Shown one piece after another: positions 6,451 through 14,986 of a stretch of 54,024 nt of DNA. Location: NCBI GenBank assembly GCA_028279765.1, contig JANQND010000018.1, positions 1 through 54,024 on the forward strand. The letters are read 5' to 3'. Origin of the DNA: Candidatus Nanoarchaeia archaeon (GTDB lineage: Archaea > Nanobdellota > Nanobdellia > Woesearchaeales > WJIZ01). Position 1 is the first letter of the stretch; the number at the start of each line of letters is the position of its first letter. Below the pieces are notes generated by a model. The model saw only the letters and a program-made list of their open reading frames with translations. It was not told where the DNA came from and did not search any database. Position numbers and translations under genes: made by a program.

Positions 6451-8094
6451 TCATTTCTCCTGAAAAATAGAGAGTACCAAAACAAATCCCAAAACAATAG
6501 CAAGTCCAAAAAGAAGCGCGCTACTTAAAGGAAGCCCGAACAGAAATGGATCTCCAATATTGATCAGCAGGCTTGCCGATATAAGCAACGCAGCAATAAT
6601 CATTCCATAAGCTAAGCGATTACTGGACTTGTCCAGCTCAATAGACAGCCTCTCAATATCTGTATCCTTCATCTCGATCTTTATCTTTCCCTTTTCAAGT
6701 TTGTCCAGTACCCTGGTTGTTTGCCCGGGAACCCTTTGAGCGAACCGTTTAAGCCCAAGCAGGCTATGAATGCCCTCGTGAAGCACTCTTTTGGGCTGGT
6801 ATCTTCTTGCAATTACCTCCTCCATAAACGGAGCAGCAGTACGAACAAAATAAAAATCCGGACAATACAGAAGCGCCATGCCCTCCAAAGTAACAATAGT
6901 CTTCCCGAATAAAACAAACTCTTTTGGAATCTTTACACCGAACTCCAGAGAAATATCAAGGACATCCTCAAGCATTTTGCTGATTTTAATATTCTTCAAA
7001 GGATTATCCTTTATCAGATAAATAGCATCAGAAATTCGGTTTCTAAACCTCTCTACATCAATCTCTTCATCAACCTCACCCAGCTCAAGCAATGTCTCCA
7101 CTACACTCTCAGCATCTCCCTCAGTAATCCCAAGAAACAAACTCGTAGAGAGGTCCTTTAACCGATCATCAAATCTCCCGACAATCCCAAAATCAACAAA
7201 GCTAATGCGGTTATCTTTAAGTACGATGACATTGGAAGGATGGGGATCGGCATGAAAAAGCCCATGCACAAACACTTGTTCAAGCACCGAATAAAACCCG
7301 TTCTCCATGACTTTATGGATTTTGACTTTCTTAGGATCTACTTTGTGCAACTCCACTCCTTCAATGAAATCCATCACAATAATATCTTCATTGGAGTACT
7401 TATCAAACACCTGAGGAATCTTCGTGCGTTTGCTGCGCCTGAAATTATGACTAAATCTGCGTATATTCTCTGCCTCAATCGTAAAATCAATCTCCTTCGT
7501 AGCCCACTCGGAGAATTCACGGACAACACCTCTGGGCTTGAATTTTCGAATACCTTTGACTTTCTTCTCCAGAAGCTCGGCAAAAAATGCCATGATCTCC
7601 AGATCCTTTCTGATGATATCTTCTGCCTCAGGCCTCTTTACCTTGACTGCAACGACCTCCCCTGAATGAAGTTTCGCTTTATGGACCTGTGAAATAGATG
7701 CCGACGCAATAGGAATCTGATCAAATGTCTTGAATATTTGCTTAAGCTTCTTTCCGGTACTCTGCTCAATGATTTTCTTTGCCTGGGCATACGAAAACGG
7801 AGTAACCTCATCCTGTAGCTTCTCCAGCTCACGGATATATCGCTTAGGCACAAAATCAGGGCGCACGCTCAGCATTTGCCCGAACTTAATAAACGTCGGC
7901 CCCAGTTTTTCCAGCGTATTGCGAAGCCGCACTTCCTGACGGATATTGGGCATATCCTTGAGCCGCTTATTAATAGGAGCATACCTCTTGAGGTTGAGAT
8001 GCTCCACCAGAAAATAAAATCCCTCTGTACTTAACACGGCAACGATTTCTTTGAACCGCTTAATATCATCAATGTTTCTCTTTATATTCAACAT
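6451..8094 (-). CDS. ABC1/UbiB family atypical kinase (547 aa)
   Basis: This family of protein-kinase-like ATPases supports isoprenoid quinone or other prenyl-lipid metabolism in bacteria and mitochondria. All family marks are visible: FIKFGQMLSVRPD (KxGQ motif, about residues 68-80), ASISQVHKAKL with VAVKVKRP (ATP-site Lys, about 132-155), HADPHPSNVIVL (about 283-294) and FVDFGIVGR (metal-binding DFG). The C-terminus carries two membrane helices (about 494-516 and 522-543). Length is normal. It follows cutA by 9 bases and precedes the phasin-like gene by 10. What prenyl lipid it serves in this archaeon is not clear, since no quinone genes are in view. Confidence 0.88.
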   Translation of the reverse strand: MLNIKRNIDDIKRFKEIVAVLSTEGFYFLVEHLNLKRYAPINKRLKDMPNIRQEVRLRNTLEKLGPTFIKFGQMLSVRPDFVPKRYIRELEKLQDEVTPFSYAQAKKIIEQSTGKKLKQIFKTFDQIPIASASISQVHKAKLHSGEVVAVKVKRPEAEDIIRKDLEIMAFFAELLEKKVKGIRKFKPRGVVREFSEWATKEIDFTIEAENIRRFSHNFRRSKRTKIPQVFDKYSNEDIIVMDFIEGVELHKVDPKKVKIHKVMENGFYSVLEQVFVHGLFHADPHPSNVIVLKDNRISFVDFGIVGRFDDRLKDLSTSLFLGITEGDAESVVETLLELGEVDEEIDVERFRNRISDAIYLIKDNPLKNIKISKMLEDVLDISLEFGVKIPKEFVLFGKTIVTLEGMALLYCPDFYFVRTAAPFMEEVIARRYQPKRVLHEGIHSLLGLKRFAQRVPGQTTRVLDKLEKGKIKIEMKDTDIERLSIELDKSSNRLAYGMIIAALLISASLLINIGDPFLFGLPLSSALLFGLAIVLGFVLVLSIFQEK

Positions 8095-8103
8095 GGAAAA
8101 AAA

Positions 8104-8406
8104 TCACCTAACTTCTTTTTTGACCCATTCTTCGTATTCTTTTGTAGAAAGGGAATCCAGCATACATATGCAGGGCAAATCATAAGAATGCATACGCTTC
8201 ACTTCTTTTTTTATGGCTGGAAGGTGCTTTTTTATAGTCTTTGCAAGCAAAACAACCTCTTTATCATCCACGATCTTTCCTTCCCACCAATATTGTGATT
8301 GAATAGGAAACTGATTACTGCAGGCAACCAGTCTTTCCTCAAGCAAATGCCTGGAAACCTTCTTTGCCTCAGTCCAGTTTTTGCACGTGATATATACAAA
8401 GACCAT
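8104..8406 (-). CDS. cutA: Divalent-cation tolerance protein CutA (100 aa)
   Basis: The protein is a CutA1-like small trimeric ferredoxin-fold protein. VFVYITCKNWTEAKKVSRHLLEERLVACSN is the family N-terminus and YWWEGKIVDDKEVVLLAKT the central strand region; the C-terminal motif with YDLPCICML corresponds to the usual 'Y-x-x-P-x-I' segment. At 100 residues it is of normal length. Family members bind copper and other metals in vitro and may act as signalling scaffolds. It starts an apparent operon with the UbiB-like kinase and the phasin-like gene. Confidence 0.9.
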   Translation of the reverse strand: MVFVYITCKNWTEAKKVSRHLLEERLVACSNQFPIQSQYWWEGKIVDDKEVVLLAKTIKKHLPAIKKEVKRMHSYDLPCICMLDSLSTKEYEEWVKKEVR

Positions 8407-8453
8407 GTATGCCTATACCAAAATATCCTTTATTAAACTTTTTATTAGAATAC

Positions 8454-11400
8454 TTAAGGAGTATTAATTATGAAATCATCTTGGGGTCCTTGTACTAGGC
8501 GCCCTACCTTGAAAGGTTTAATCTCTGTTGCAGCAAGAATACCAAAGGGATCACCATTATTGTCATAATCAATGCTTCCAAATTTGAGCTTATGAACAGA
8601 CCCGGAATCCATAAAAGTACCAGCATTCGGCAGCGTATTCGTCAATGGAGAGAAAGGTAGTGCACCTGCACTGATGTAACTTCCTGAAAACATTCCTTTA
8701 GCAAAAACAGAATTAATAGAACCACTACCAAGTATATCCTCGCCACCACCAAAAGAACGATCAGGTCCAATATCATACCCACCTAGAATATACGAATCCA
8801 GTATGTTATTCTTTGCACTCACCTTTCCTATATCCTTTGCTGAACTAATAATTGCTCCATCAAGGTTCATTGCAGCTACACTATTGATGTGGACTCCTGC
8901 TCTGGCAACCCCTGTGAAATCCCCCTTCTTTGACATTATTTTTCCAATAGTATCATACGCAGAGATTTTTCCACTAATATCTCCTGTAGCAAGAATTGAA
9001 GTGATGCCTCCTTCTCTCGCTAAAACATCAACACCAAAATCTCCTTGTTTAACCGCTATTTTTCCAATGCTATAAGCACTTAGAGAACCGCTCTTATAGG
9101 TATTTGCAGAAAAACTATTCAGATAGCCATCAACATCGATTGTAACATTATGACCAATGTCTCCTGCTTTCATTTTGAACCCTTTATCTGCACTATCTAC
9201 TGTTATGATTGCATTATCTGCAATGTCATTGATAGTAAGGGTGTTTATTCTGCCGGATAGAGAAATATCTCCAAGGATTCCAATATCCTTAACTATAATG
9301 GAATTCATGGAGCCATCTATATAGATATTCCCCATGGAAACACTTTCTTTTTTAGAGCCTTTAATGGATAATTTAGTTTTATCTGTTGTATCCCTTAAAT
9401 AAATATCATGCAAGGTACCATCAAAAGAAGTCAATGCTTCTCCTTCACCTGGCCCAGTGAATTGAACAATAGATTCATTGCGATAATCTATATCGCTGAT
9501 TTGTGTTTTCGATTTTGGATAGAGTTTTTCAACATTTCCAATTCTAACATCTGGCGAATCAGACCATTCAATATTATTCTGTTCATCTATTTCATTTATT
9601 TTGTTAGTACTATCAACCATAATACCTACAAAATACCTTCCTACAGCATCTTGTGGAACAAGATCTGAGTAATTGATCATAAAACTCGCTTGACTATCTA
9701 AATTGTCAATAGCTACTGTTGATAGAACGATATCGTCATCGTTGCCCCATACCTTATCTTTTGAAAACCGTATTTCAGCATCAGAAAATGTGTCTACATT
9801 TAAGGCAGATCTCAAATTTTTTACTGATCCACTAATAAATATACTATCTACTCTGTCATCCTGCCGAACGTATAAGCCTGGTCTATAAGTCCCTGGTTGG
9901 TATTCCTCCAAACTTGCTTCAAGGTCATATACCTGTTCTGTTTGAATAGTCAATTCTTCAAGAGTCACATATCCTTGAGTAGGAGAATATTGTTGTAAAA
10001 AGACAGCCCCATTATCAATACTTGAGGGAAGGAGAGTCGTATTCTCATCAAAAGGATCCCCCGTTGATATGATTAAATCAGAAACGTTGCTATTTGGAGA
10101 TGAAGAGGCTAATATTTGAACGAACTTCCTTGAGTCTACTTGGATAGGGGAATGGGTTAAGTTGCCAAGAGAAATTTGGTTAAAATATCGGATCGTTCTT
10201 TGTAAGTCGGCATCACCTACTCCTTCGGAGATAGTAACATCATGTAGCACCATATTAGGATTGGTCAACTTATTCGAAGAAAACAACCAGTTTTTAATTG
10301 ATGTGAAAAAACCATCTTCCTCCTTGTCCCAAGTTCCTATCGGGTCATTAATTTCTGAAAGATCCTTTCCATCTATGTATCTTTTGAGATGAACATAAGG
10401 GTTGTGAGTCTTATCATCATTTGGACCTCCTTGTTGACTGGTTAAACCTATGATGCTTCTTGCATTTATGAATACTGGATTTGCAGAGTCAGTATAATCC
10501 ATTATTTCTTGGTCATTTGGGTCATCAGTTTGAATGGGGTTCACATGATGTAGTCCCAAAGTATGTCCCAGTTCATGAGCGATTGTATCAATATCAGAAG
10601 ACTTCTTACCTTGCAAAAAAACAATTACTTCACCAAATAAATCCTCATTATACCGATCAACTCCAGAAAGCGCTTTGCCTGCTAATCCCCAATTAGGGTA
10701 AATGCTTCTCTTGGCATCAATGTCTGAAAAATATACAGTGGTAGTATACGGTTCAGGAACACCAATCTCGAACCTAACGTTTTCTATTCCTGAATTGGCA
10801 AAAGCCGACTCTACACCATTTAGTAAATCATTCAAATAATTTGGTACGTTTAACAATGTGGATATCTTTTCCGAACCAGACTCCAAGATTGTTCTGTGAT
10901 GATAAAAATAAGGGTGCGGGTCACTCTCGTTTGAAAATGGATTCGTAAATTGCACTACTTTACCTTTTAATGCAGTATTTGGAGCAAACACAATTTTTTG
11001 CCCCACAAAGAACTCTTTACTAGTATCTATATTGTTTACATCTGTGGTTTCCTCTAAGTCTGGGTGGTTAGGGATGAAATCAGCTTTTGCTATTACTTGG
11101 TAAGGGATACCTGTTCCTAACAAATTTAGAGGAAGGTCTTGAATACTTATTTCATACGTTTCTGAAGTATTTGACTGGATGTCTATTGATTCAGTAATAT
11201 TTCTTAAAAGTAAGTCCCTTGAGTCTAGTGTATCATCTTTTGATAGATACAGAGACAAATTTAGCTTTCCGATGAGATTGTCAAGCCCCACATTAGTTAC
11301 ATCTATATTGACTTTAGTCGTATCCCCTGGGAAAAAGACTTCCTTCAAATTAGTGTCATCAATTGTAACTTCTAAATCAGGGAATTCTCCCCATTGATAA

Positions 11401-12176
11401 TGAGCAGCAATAACATTGTCATCAGCCCAGCGAAATGGACCACCAGAAGCCCATTTTTGTGCAGAGATGTTGATAGATTTTAGTACACCCTTTTGATCCA
11501 TATGAATAGTTTGTGTGGAATTCCATTCTCCTTCATTAATCAGGGTATGCGTTTGTCTAGCAGGACCGCCAGAGTAGTTCATAGTAGTCCAGCTGCTAGC
11601 AGAAAAATCTGCAAAATTCTCATAAGGTACAGTAATAGTTACTTGCTCTCCAAGTAGCAGCTTTGTTGGTTTTTCCGCGGTTCCAGGCTCAGGGATCAGG
11701 GTAACTTCGCCAAAAGTAACGGGAAACACACTAACACTATAATTTAGCTCAAAAAAATCTGAGGCAAGTATTTCGTTTGATCGTTTTGCCACTAACTTCA
11801 GAGCATCTACATGTGCAAACTCTGGGAACCAAGCTGATACATACTCTGATTCTCGCTGATTTTTTACAACAAAACCAGAATCAGTTTCATAACCATAGCT
11901 TGGGCTCGATGTATACTGAAAGAATGCTACATTATCATCCTCAGGTCCTACTGAAAAATAAACACCAACTTCTCTCGAATGATCTATTAGGATTTCGAAG
12001 AGTTGACCAGGCATCAAAGTCGAACCAGGAGGGGGAACAAAGGTGACATTTTCGATAAATGCTCCGTTGAGTAGGACCCGATCCTCTAAACTCTCTAATT
12101 GAAGCCGCGATTTCTCAGAAACAGTATTCTCCTCTCTAGCAGGTAAAAAACGATTTAGAAGGTCAGCTAGCCCCAT
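8454..12176 (-). CDS. Giant secreted metzincin with LEPR-XLL-like N-terminus (1240 aa)
   Basis: ATG 12176 is preferred over TTG 12194 because a TATA-like ATTTAAAAAG (12199-12209) lies 27 bp upstream. Residues 27-39, LESLEDRVLLNGA, match the LEPR-XLL sorting-type motif known at the N-termini of giant surface proteins of Planctomycetes and related bacteria. CARDB-like beta domains occur at about 265-380 and 760-880. HELGHTLGLHH (534-544) is the zinc site of metzincin peptidases, followed by IMDY as a probable Met-turn. The last 300 residues are repeats built around 'IGKI-x-x-KKGDF', likely a beta-helix. It is probably exported and degrades or processes extracellular protein. No classical signal peptide is visible. 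Bacterial origin is inferred. Confidence 0.8.
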   Translation of the reverse strand: MGLADLLNRFLPAREENTVSEKSRLQLESLEDRVLLNGAFIENVTFVPPPGSTLMPGQLFEILIDHSREVGVYFSVGPEDDNVAFFQYTSSPSYGYETDSGFVVKNQRESEYVSAWFPEFAHVDALKLVAKRSNEILASDFFELNYSVSVFPVTFGEVTLIPEPGTAEKPTKLLLGEQVTITVPYENFADFSASSWTTMNYSGGPARQTHTLINEGEWNSTQTIHMDQKGVLKSINISAQKWASGGPFRWADDNVIAAHYQWGEFPDLEVTIDDTNLKEVFFPGDTTKVNIDVTNVGLDNLIGKLNLSLYLSKDDTLDSRDLLLRNITESIDIQSNTSETYEISIQDLPLNLLGTGIPYQVIAKADFIPNHPDLEETTDVNNIDTSKEFFVGQKIVFAPNTALKGKVVQFTNPFSNESDPHPYFYHHRTILESGSEKISTLLNVPNYLNDLLNGVESAFANSGIENVRFEIGVPEPYTTTVYFSDIDAKRSIYPNWGLAGKALSGVDRYNEDLFGEVIVFLQGKKSSDIDTIAHELGHTLGLHHVNPIQTDDPNDQEIMDYTDSANPVFINARSIIGLTSQQGGPNDDKTHNPYVHLKRYIDGKDLSEINDPIGTWDKEEDGFFTSIKNWLFSSNKLTNPNMVLHDVTISEGVGDADLQRTIRYFNQISLGNLTHSPIQVDSRKFVQILASSSPNSNVSDLIISTGDPFDENTTLLPSSIDNGAVFLQQYSPTQGYVTLEELTIQTEQVYDLEASLEEYQPGTYRPGLYVRQDDRVDSIFISGSVKNLRSALNVDTFSDAEIRFSKDKVWGNDDDIVLSTVAIDNLDSQASFMINYSDLVPQDAVGRYFVGIMVDSTNKINEIDEQNNIEWSDSPDVRIGNVEKLYPKSKTQISDIDYRNESIVQFTGPGEGEALTSFDGTLHDIYLRDTTDKTKLSIKGSKKESVSMGNIYIDGSMNSIIVKDIGILGDISLSGRINTLTINDIADNAIITVDSADKGFKMKAGDIGHNVTIDVDGYLNSFSANTYKSGSLSAYSIGKIAVKQGDFGVDVLAREGGITSILATGDISGKISAYDTIGKIMSKKGDFTGVARAGVHINSVAAMNLDGAIISSAKDIGKVSAKNNILDSYILGGYDIGPDRSFGGGEDILGSGSINSVFAKGMFSGSYISAGALPFSPLTNTLPNAGTFMDSGSVHKLKFGSIDYDNNGDPFGILAATEIKPFKVGRLVQGPQDDFIINTP

Positions 12177-12198
12177 CAATAGAATGGACCTCAAAATT

Positions 12199-12209
12199 AT
12201 TTAAAAAGA
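12199..12209 (-). promoter_or_regulatory. TATA-like promoter of the metzincin gene
   Basis: Read on the minus strand this is CTTTTTAAAT, centred about 28 bp before ATG 12176, again the leaderless spacing. It lies in a 90-bp gap with a divergent promoter for nop5. Confidence 0.5.
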
Positions 12210-12232
12210 TTTGCAAACACAATCACCCTATA

Positions 12233-12243
12233 CCTTTAAAAAC
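12233..12243 (+). promoter_or_regulatory. TATA-like promoter of nop5-fibrillarin
   Basis: CCTTTAAAAAC is centred 27 bp upstream of the nop5 ATG at 12265, predicting a leaderless transcript. Confidence 0.6.
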
Positions 12244-12264
12244 CTCTTCCTATTCTAATCACCC

Positions 12265-13197
12265 ATGACCGTATACTTACACACGAACATCATAGGGTGC
12301 TTTGTCTTCAATGAAAAAGGAATGATTAAGGAGAGTGTACTCTTCAAAAATCCAGCAGATACAAAAGAAAAAAAGCAGATTGAAGAACAATTAGAAAAGA
12401 AACACAAGCTGCAGGAACCAGACCAAAAAATTCTCAAACTTCTAAGAGAAAGCCTAAACGAAGAAAAATATCTTAAAAAATTTAGAACAGCAAATCTCAT
12501 CCAAACAAAAAACAAAATCAAACAATCTGTAAACGAAGATAATCTTATTTCTCAGGCACTAAACTCCATGCTGGAAACAGAAAAAATCATTAACACACAG
12601 GCAAAGCGGCTAAGCGAATGGTACGGATACACCAACCCGGAATTCGTGGAAATTCTCTCCCATCCGCAAAAACTTTCAGAACTCATCCTAAAAAAATCAA
12701 AAAAGGAACTCCTCAAAGAAATACAAGTAGAAGCATCCATGGGCCCTGATTTCTCAAAAGAAGACCTAAAACCAATCAAAGAACTCGCACAATCTATTCA
12801 GTCACTAAAAGAGCATAAAGAACAAACAAAAGCATACTTAGAAACGGTCATGAAAAAATACTGCCCGAACTTATTAGAAGTTGCAGGAGTAGCAGTAGGC
12901 GCAAAACTCATCGCGCACGCCGGATCCCTCAAGAAACTCGTCCTTTTTCCCTCCTCGACCATCCAGGTATTAGGAGCAGAAAAGGCTCTCTTTCGGCATA
13001 TCAAGACAGGTGCAAGAACCCCAAGGCACGGGTTAATTGTAGAGCACACTCTTCTAAGCTCCGCACCGCAAAAGGAGCATGGAAAACGGGCACGCGCATT
13101 AGCATCAGCAATCTCACAAGCAGTAAAAATTGACTATTTCAAAGGAGCATTCATCGGAAAAAAACTAAGGGAAAACTTGGAAAAGAAATTCAAATGA
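12265..13197 (+). CDS. nop5: Nop5/Nop56-58 core protein of box C/D RNP (310 aa)
   Basis: Nop5 is the scaffold of the archaeal box C/D ribonucleoprotein that guides 2'-O-methylation of rRNA. The N-terminal domain (about 1-85) binds fibrillarin; the middle (about 90-190) is a coiled coil; the Nop domain at about 200-290 contains GVAVGAKLIAHAGSLKKLVLFPSSTIQVLGAEKALFRHI with the conserved GAKL, and TPRHGLI follows. The C-terminus is short, ending LRENLEKKFK. Length is slightly below common archaeal Nop5. Its stop overlaps the fibrillarin start (ATGA), so the two partners are made together. Confidence 0.93.
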   Translation: MTVYLHTNIIGCFVFNEKGMIKESVLFKNPADTKEKKQIEEQLEKKHKLQEPDQKILKLLRESLNEEKYLKKFRTANLIQTKNKIKQSVNEDNLISQALNSMLETEKIINTQAKRLSEWYGYTNPEFVEILSHPQKLSELILKKSKKELLKEIQVEASMGPDFSKEDLKPIKELAQSIQSLKEHKEQTKAYLETVMKKYCPNLLEVAGVAVGAKLIAHAGSLKKLVLFPSSTIQVLGAEKALFRHIKTGARTPRHGLIVEHTLLSSAPQKEHGKRARALASAISQAVKIDYFKGAFIGKKLRENLEKKFK

Positions 13198-13868
13198 GCA
13201 TCAAAAAATCAAAAATATTTGAAGTGTATGAAGAGAGAAAGAAAAAAGGAGTACAGCTCTATACAGAAAACCTTGTCCCCAAAACAAAAGTATATGATGA
13301 AAAAATCATCAAAAAAGACGGCAAGGAATATCGCGCCTGGGATCCAAAAAAAAGCAAGCTTGCAGCAGCAATTCTCAAAGGATCCCCTAATATTGGTATC
13401 AGGAAAGGAGACACCATTCTTTATTTAGGTTCATCAACTGGAACCACTCCAAGCCACATCTCTGATATGATTGGAGAAAACGGCTTCCTCTTTGCTCTGG
13501 ACTTCGCACCACGGGTACTCAGGCAATGTGTGTTTTTAGCAGAAAAGCGAAAAAATATGACTGTATTACTCGAAGATGCAAGCCAGCCACAAAACTACGC
13601 AGACAAAATCTGCCAGGTAGATGTACTCTACCAGGATATTGCACAAAAAAGCCAACTCGACATCTTCCTCAAAAACATTGATCTCTTCCTCAAAAAAGGA
13701 GGCTATGCCCTATTTGCCCTAAAAGCACGCTCCATTGATGTCACCAAGAAACCAAAAGCTATATTTAACAGTGTGCGATCCCAATTGGAGAAAAAAATAA
13801 CCATCATTGATTCACGAACCCTTGATCCCTATGAACTGGATCATTGTATGTTTATTTGTAAGAAATAA
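13194..13868 (+). CDS. flpA: Fibrillarin-like rRNA 2'-O-methyltransferase (224 aa)
   Basis: This is the catalytic subunit of the box C/D RNP and uses S-adenosylmethionine. YRAWDPKKSKLAAAILKG (about 45-62), DTILYLGSSTGTTPSHISDM (SAM motif I, about 73-92) and LFALDFAPRVLR are the fibrillarin signatures; VDVLYQDIAQKSQLDIFLKN is motif with the catalytic Asp-Gln region. Length matches archaeal fibrillarins. It overlaps nop5 by 4 bases. Guide RNA genes were not identified in this window. Confidence 0.94.
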   Translation: MSIKKSKIFEVYEERKKKGVQLYTENLVPKTKVYDEKIIKKDGKEYRAWDPKKSKLAAAILKGSPNIGIRKGDTILYLGSSTGTTPSHISDMIGENGFLFALDFAPRVLRQCVFLAEKRKNMTVLLEDASQPQNYADKICQVDVLYQDIAQKSQLDIFLKNIDLFLKKGGYALFALKARSIDVTKKPKAIFNSVRSQLEKKITIIDSRTLDPYELDHCMFICKK

Positions 13869-13870
13869 AA

Positions 13871-14752
13871 TTAGTCTTTTTCTATCTTTATACCTGATTT
13901 TTTCTCCAGCTCTTTTACAACTGTGCAGACATCTTCCTCTCCTCTTTCTAAGGATTTACTAAATACTTCAGAAATTTTTCCTGCAAGAGGAAGGTCTAAA
14001 CCTAATTTTTTTATCTCAGCATCAGCTAGTTTCAAATCCTTATGCATAAGTTTTAGCATGAAGTGTTGCTCAAAATCTCTTTTCTTAATGTAGGGCATCT
14101 TAAAGGATCCAATTCCACTTTTCGCTCCTGAGTTTTCAAATATCTCTTCAATAACATCAAGAGGAACATCATTTTTCAGAGCAAGCGTGATCCCTTCCAG
14201 ATAACCTTGAAGGCTGAGGCTCATGGTCATATTAAGAGCTATTTTTGACCTCTGACCATAGGTAGAGGGTCCGCAGTATACAAGTCGAGTACCCATGGCT
14301 TCAAAGACGTTTCTTGCATCTTCAAAGCACTTTTTCTCTCCACCTATCATAAACATCATTGTTCCATTTTCAGCGCCCAGCTTACTGCCTGTTACCGGGG
14401 CATCCAGAAAAGTAATGCCTGATTTCTTGCATTCTTCTGATACCCTTTGAGTTAAGGTAACAGAAGTAGTCCCACTATCAACAAGCGTATTCTCATTATT
14501 AAGCAGGGGCATTATCCCCTCTTTTCCAAACAGAACATCCTCTAGCGCCTCATCATTAGGCAGGCAGCAGAACACATAATCTCCTGCACACACTTCCTTT
14601 ATGCTATTTGCAATAGTTATCTTATCACTGGCAAGATCACTTATCTTGTCCTTTGTTCTATTATAGGCAATCACATCAAACCCATTCTTGGCAAGGTTCT
14701 TGACCATGCCTCTTCCCATTGTTCCTACTCCGACAAATCCTACGATAGTCAT
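13871..14752 (-). CDS. Beta-hydroxyacid dehydrogenase, 3-hydroxyisobutyrate type (293 aa)
   Basis: The enzyme belongs to the NAD(P)-dependent beta-hydroxyacid dehydrogenase family, which oxidises 3-hydroxyisobutyrate or reduces tartronate/glyoxylate semialdehydes. GFVGVGTMGRGMVKNL (about residues 5-20) is the dinucleotide-binding glycine loop; DAPVTGSKLGAENGTMMFMIGG (about 118-139) is the substrate-binding signature; Lys in RSKIALN (about 170) is the catalytic residue. The Arg at the end of strand 2 (YNRTK) hints at NADPH preference, as in GLYR-type enzymes. It is convergent with flpA, 2 bases apart. The exact substrate cannot be set from sequence alone. Confidence 0.85.
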   Translation of the reverse strand: MTIVGFVGVGTMGRGMVKNLAKNGFDVIAYNRTKDKISDLASDKITIANSIKEVCAGDYVFCCLPNDEALEDVLFGKEGIMPLLNNENTLVDSGTTSVTLTQRVSEECKKSGITFLDAPVTGSKLGAENGTMMFMIGGEKKCFEDARNVFEAMGTRLVYCGPSTYGQRSKIALNMTMSLSLQGYLEGITLALKNDVPLDVIEEIFENSGAKSGIGSFKMPYIKKRDFEQHFMLKLMHKDLKLADAEIKKLGLDLPLAGKISEVFSKSLERGEEDVCTVVKELEKKSGIKIEKD

Positions 14753-14807
14753 AGTATAGGAGCCATATTGAGATGGTATTTATTCTTTTTGCTCTCCACA
14801 CAGTTAA

Positions 14808-14818
14808 GTTTAAAAATC
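14808..14818 (+). promoter_or_regulatory. TATA-like promoter before the pdxS leader
   Basis: GTTTAAAAATC lies 26-36 bases before the first paired base of the folded leader (14844). Normal archaeal spacing would start transcription near 14838-14842, so the whole folded region would be in the mRNA. Confidence 0.5.
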
Positions 14819-14839
14819 TCAGTATAACTCGATCATAAG

Positions 14840-14986
14840 ATCATAGAAATCGGTCACAGGCGTCCTACTCCTGCCTAAAGGCAGGAGTTTGAACAGGCGC
14901 CTGTACCTATAGACCGATTTCTAGGATGCCGGAAGGCGCTACATCCTCAACCTAAAGGATGAGGTTTTGCGCCTTCAGTGCATAAA
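14840..14986 (+). ncRNA. Strongly folded 5' leader of pdxS-pdxT (riboswitch candidate)
   Basis: Two hairpins fill the leader. The first has TAGAAATCGGTC (14844-14855) paired over 12 bp with GACCGATTTCTA (14912-14923), a second helix ACAGGCG/CGCCTGT (14856-14862 with 14898-14904) and an apical 9-bp helix ACTCCTGCC/GGCAGGAGT closed by TAAA (14867-14888). The second has GAAGGCGC/GCGCCTTC (14932-14939 with 14969-14976) around CATCCT/AGGATG. The structure ends 10 bases before the pdxS ATG at 14987. Many neighbouring genes look leaderless, so a 147-nt folded leader on the vitamin B6 operon is notable. It could be a riboswitch, a protein site, or an inserted hairpin element. Confidence 0.5.

Noticed and set aside
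14840-14986. The pdxS leader as another copy of the A-E repeat family
   Set aside because: It has hairpins within hairpins but neither end matches GCAACAAC or TTGTTGC.
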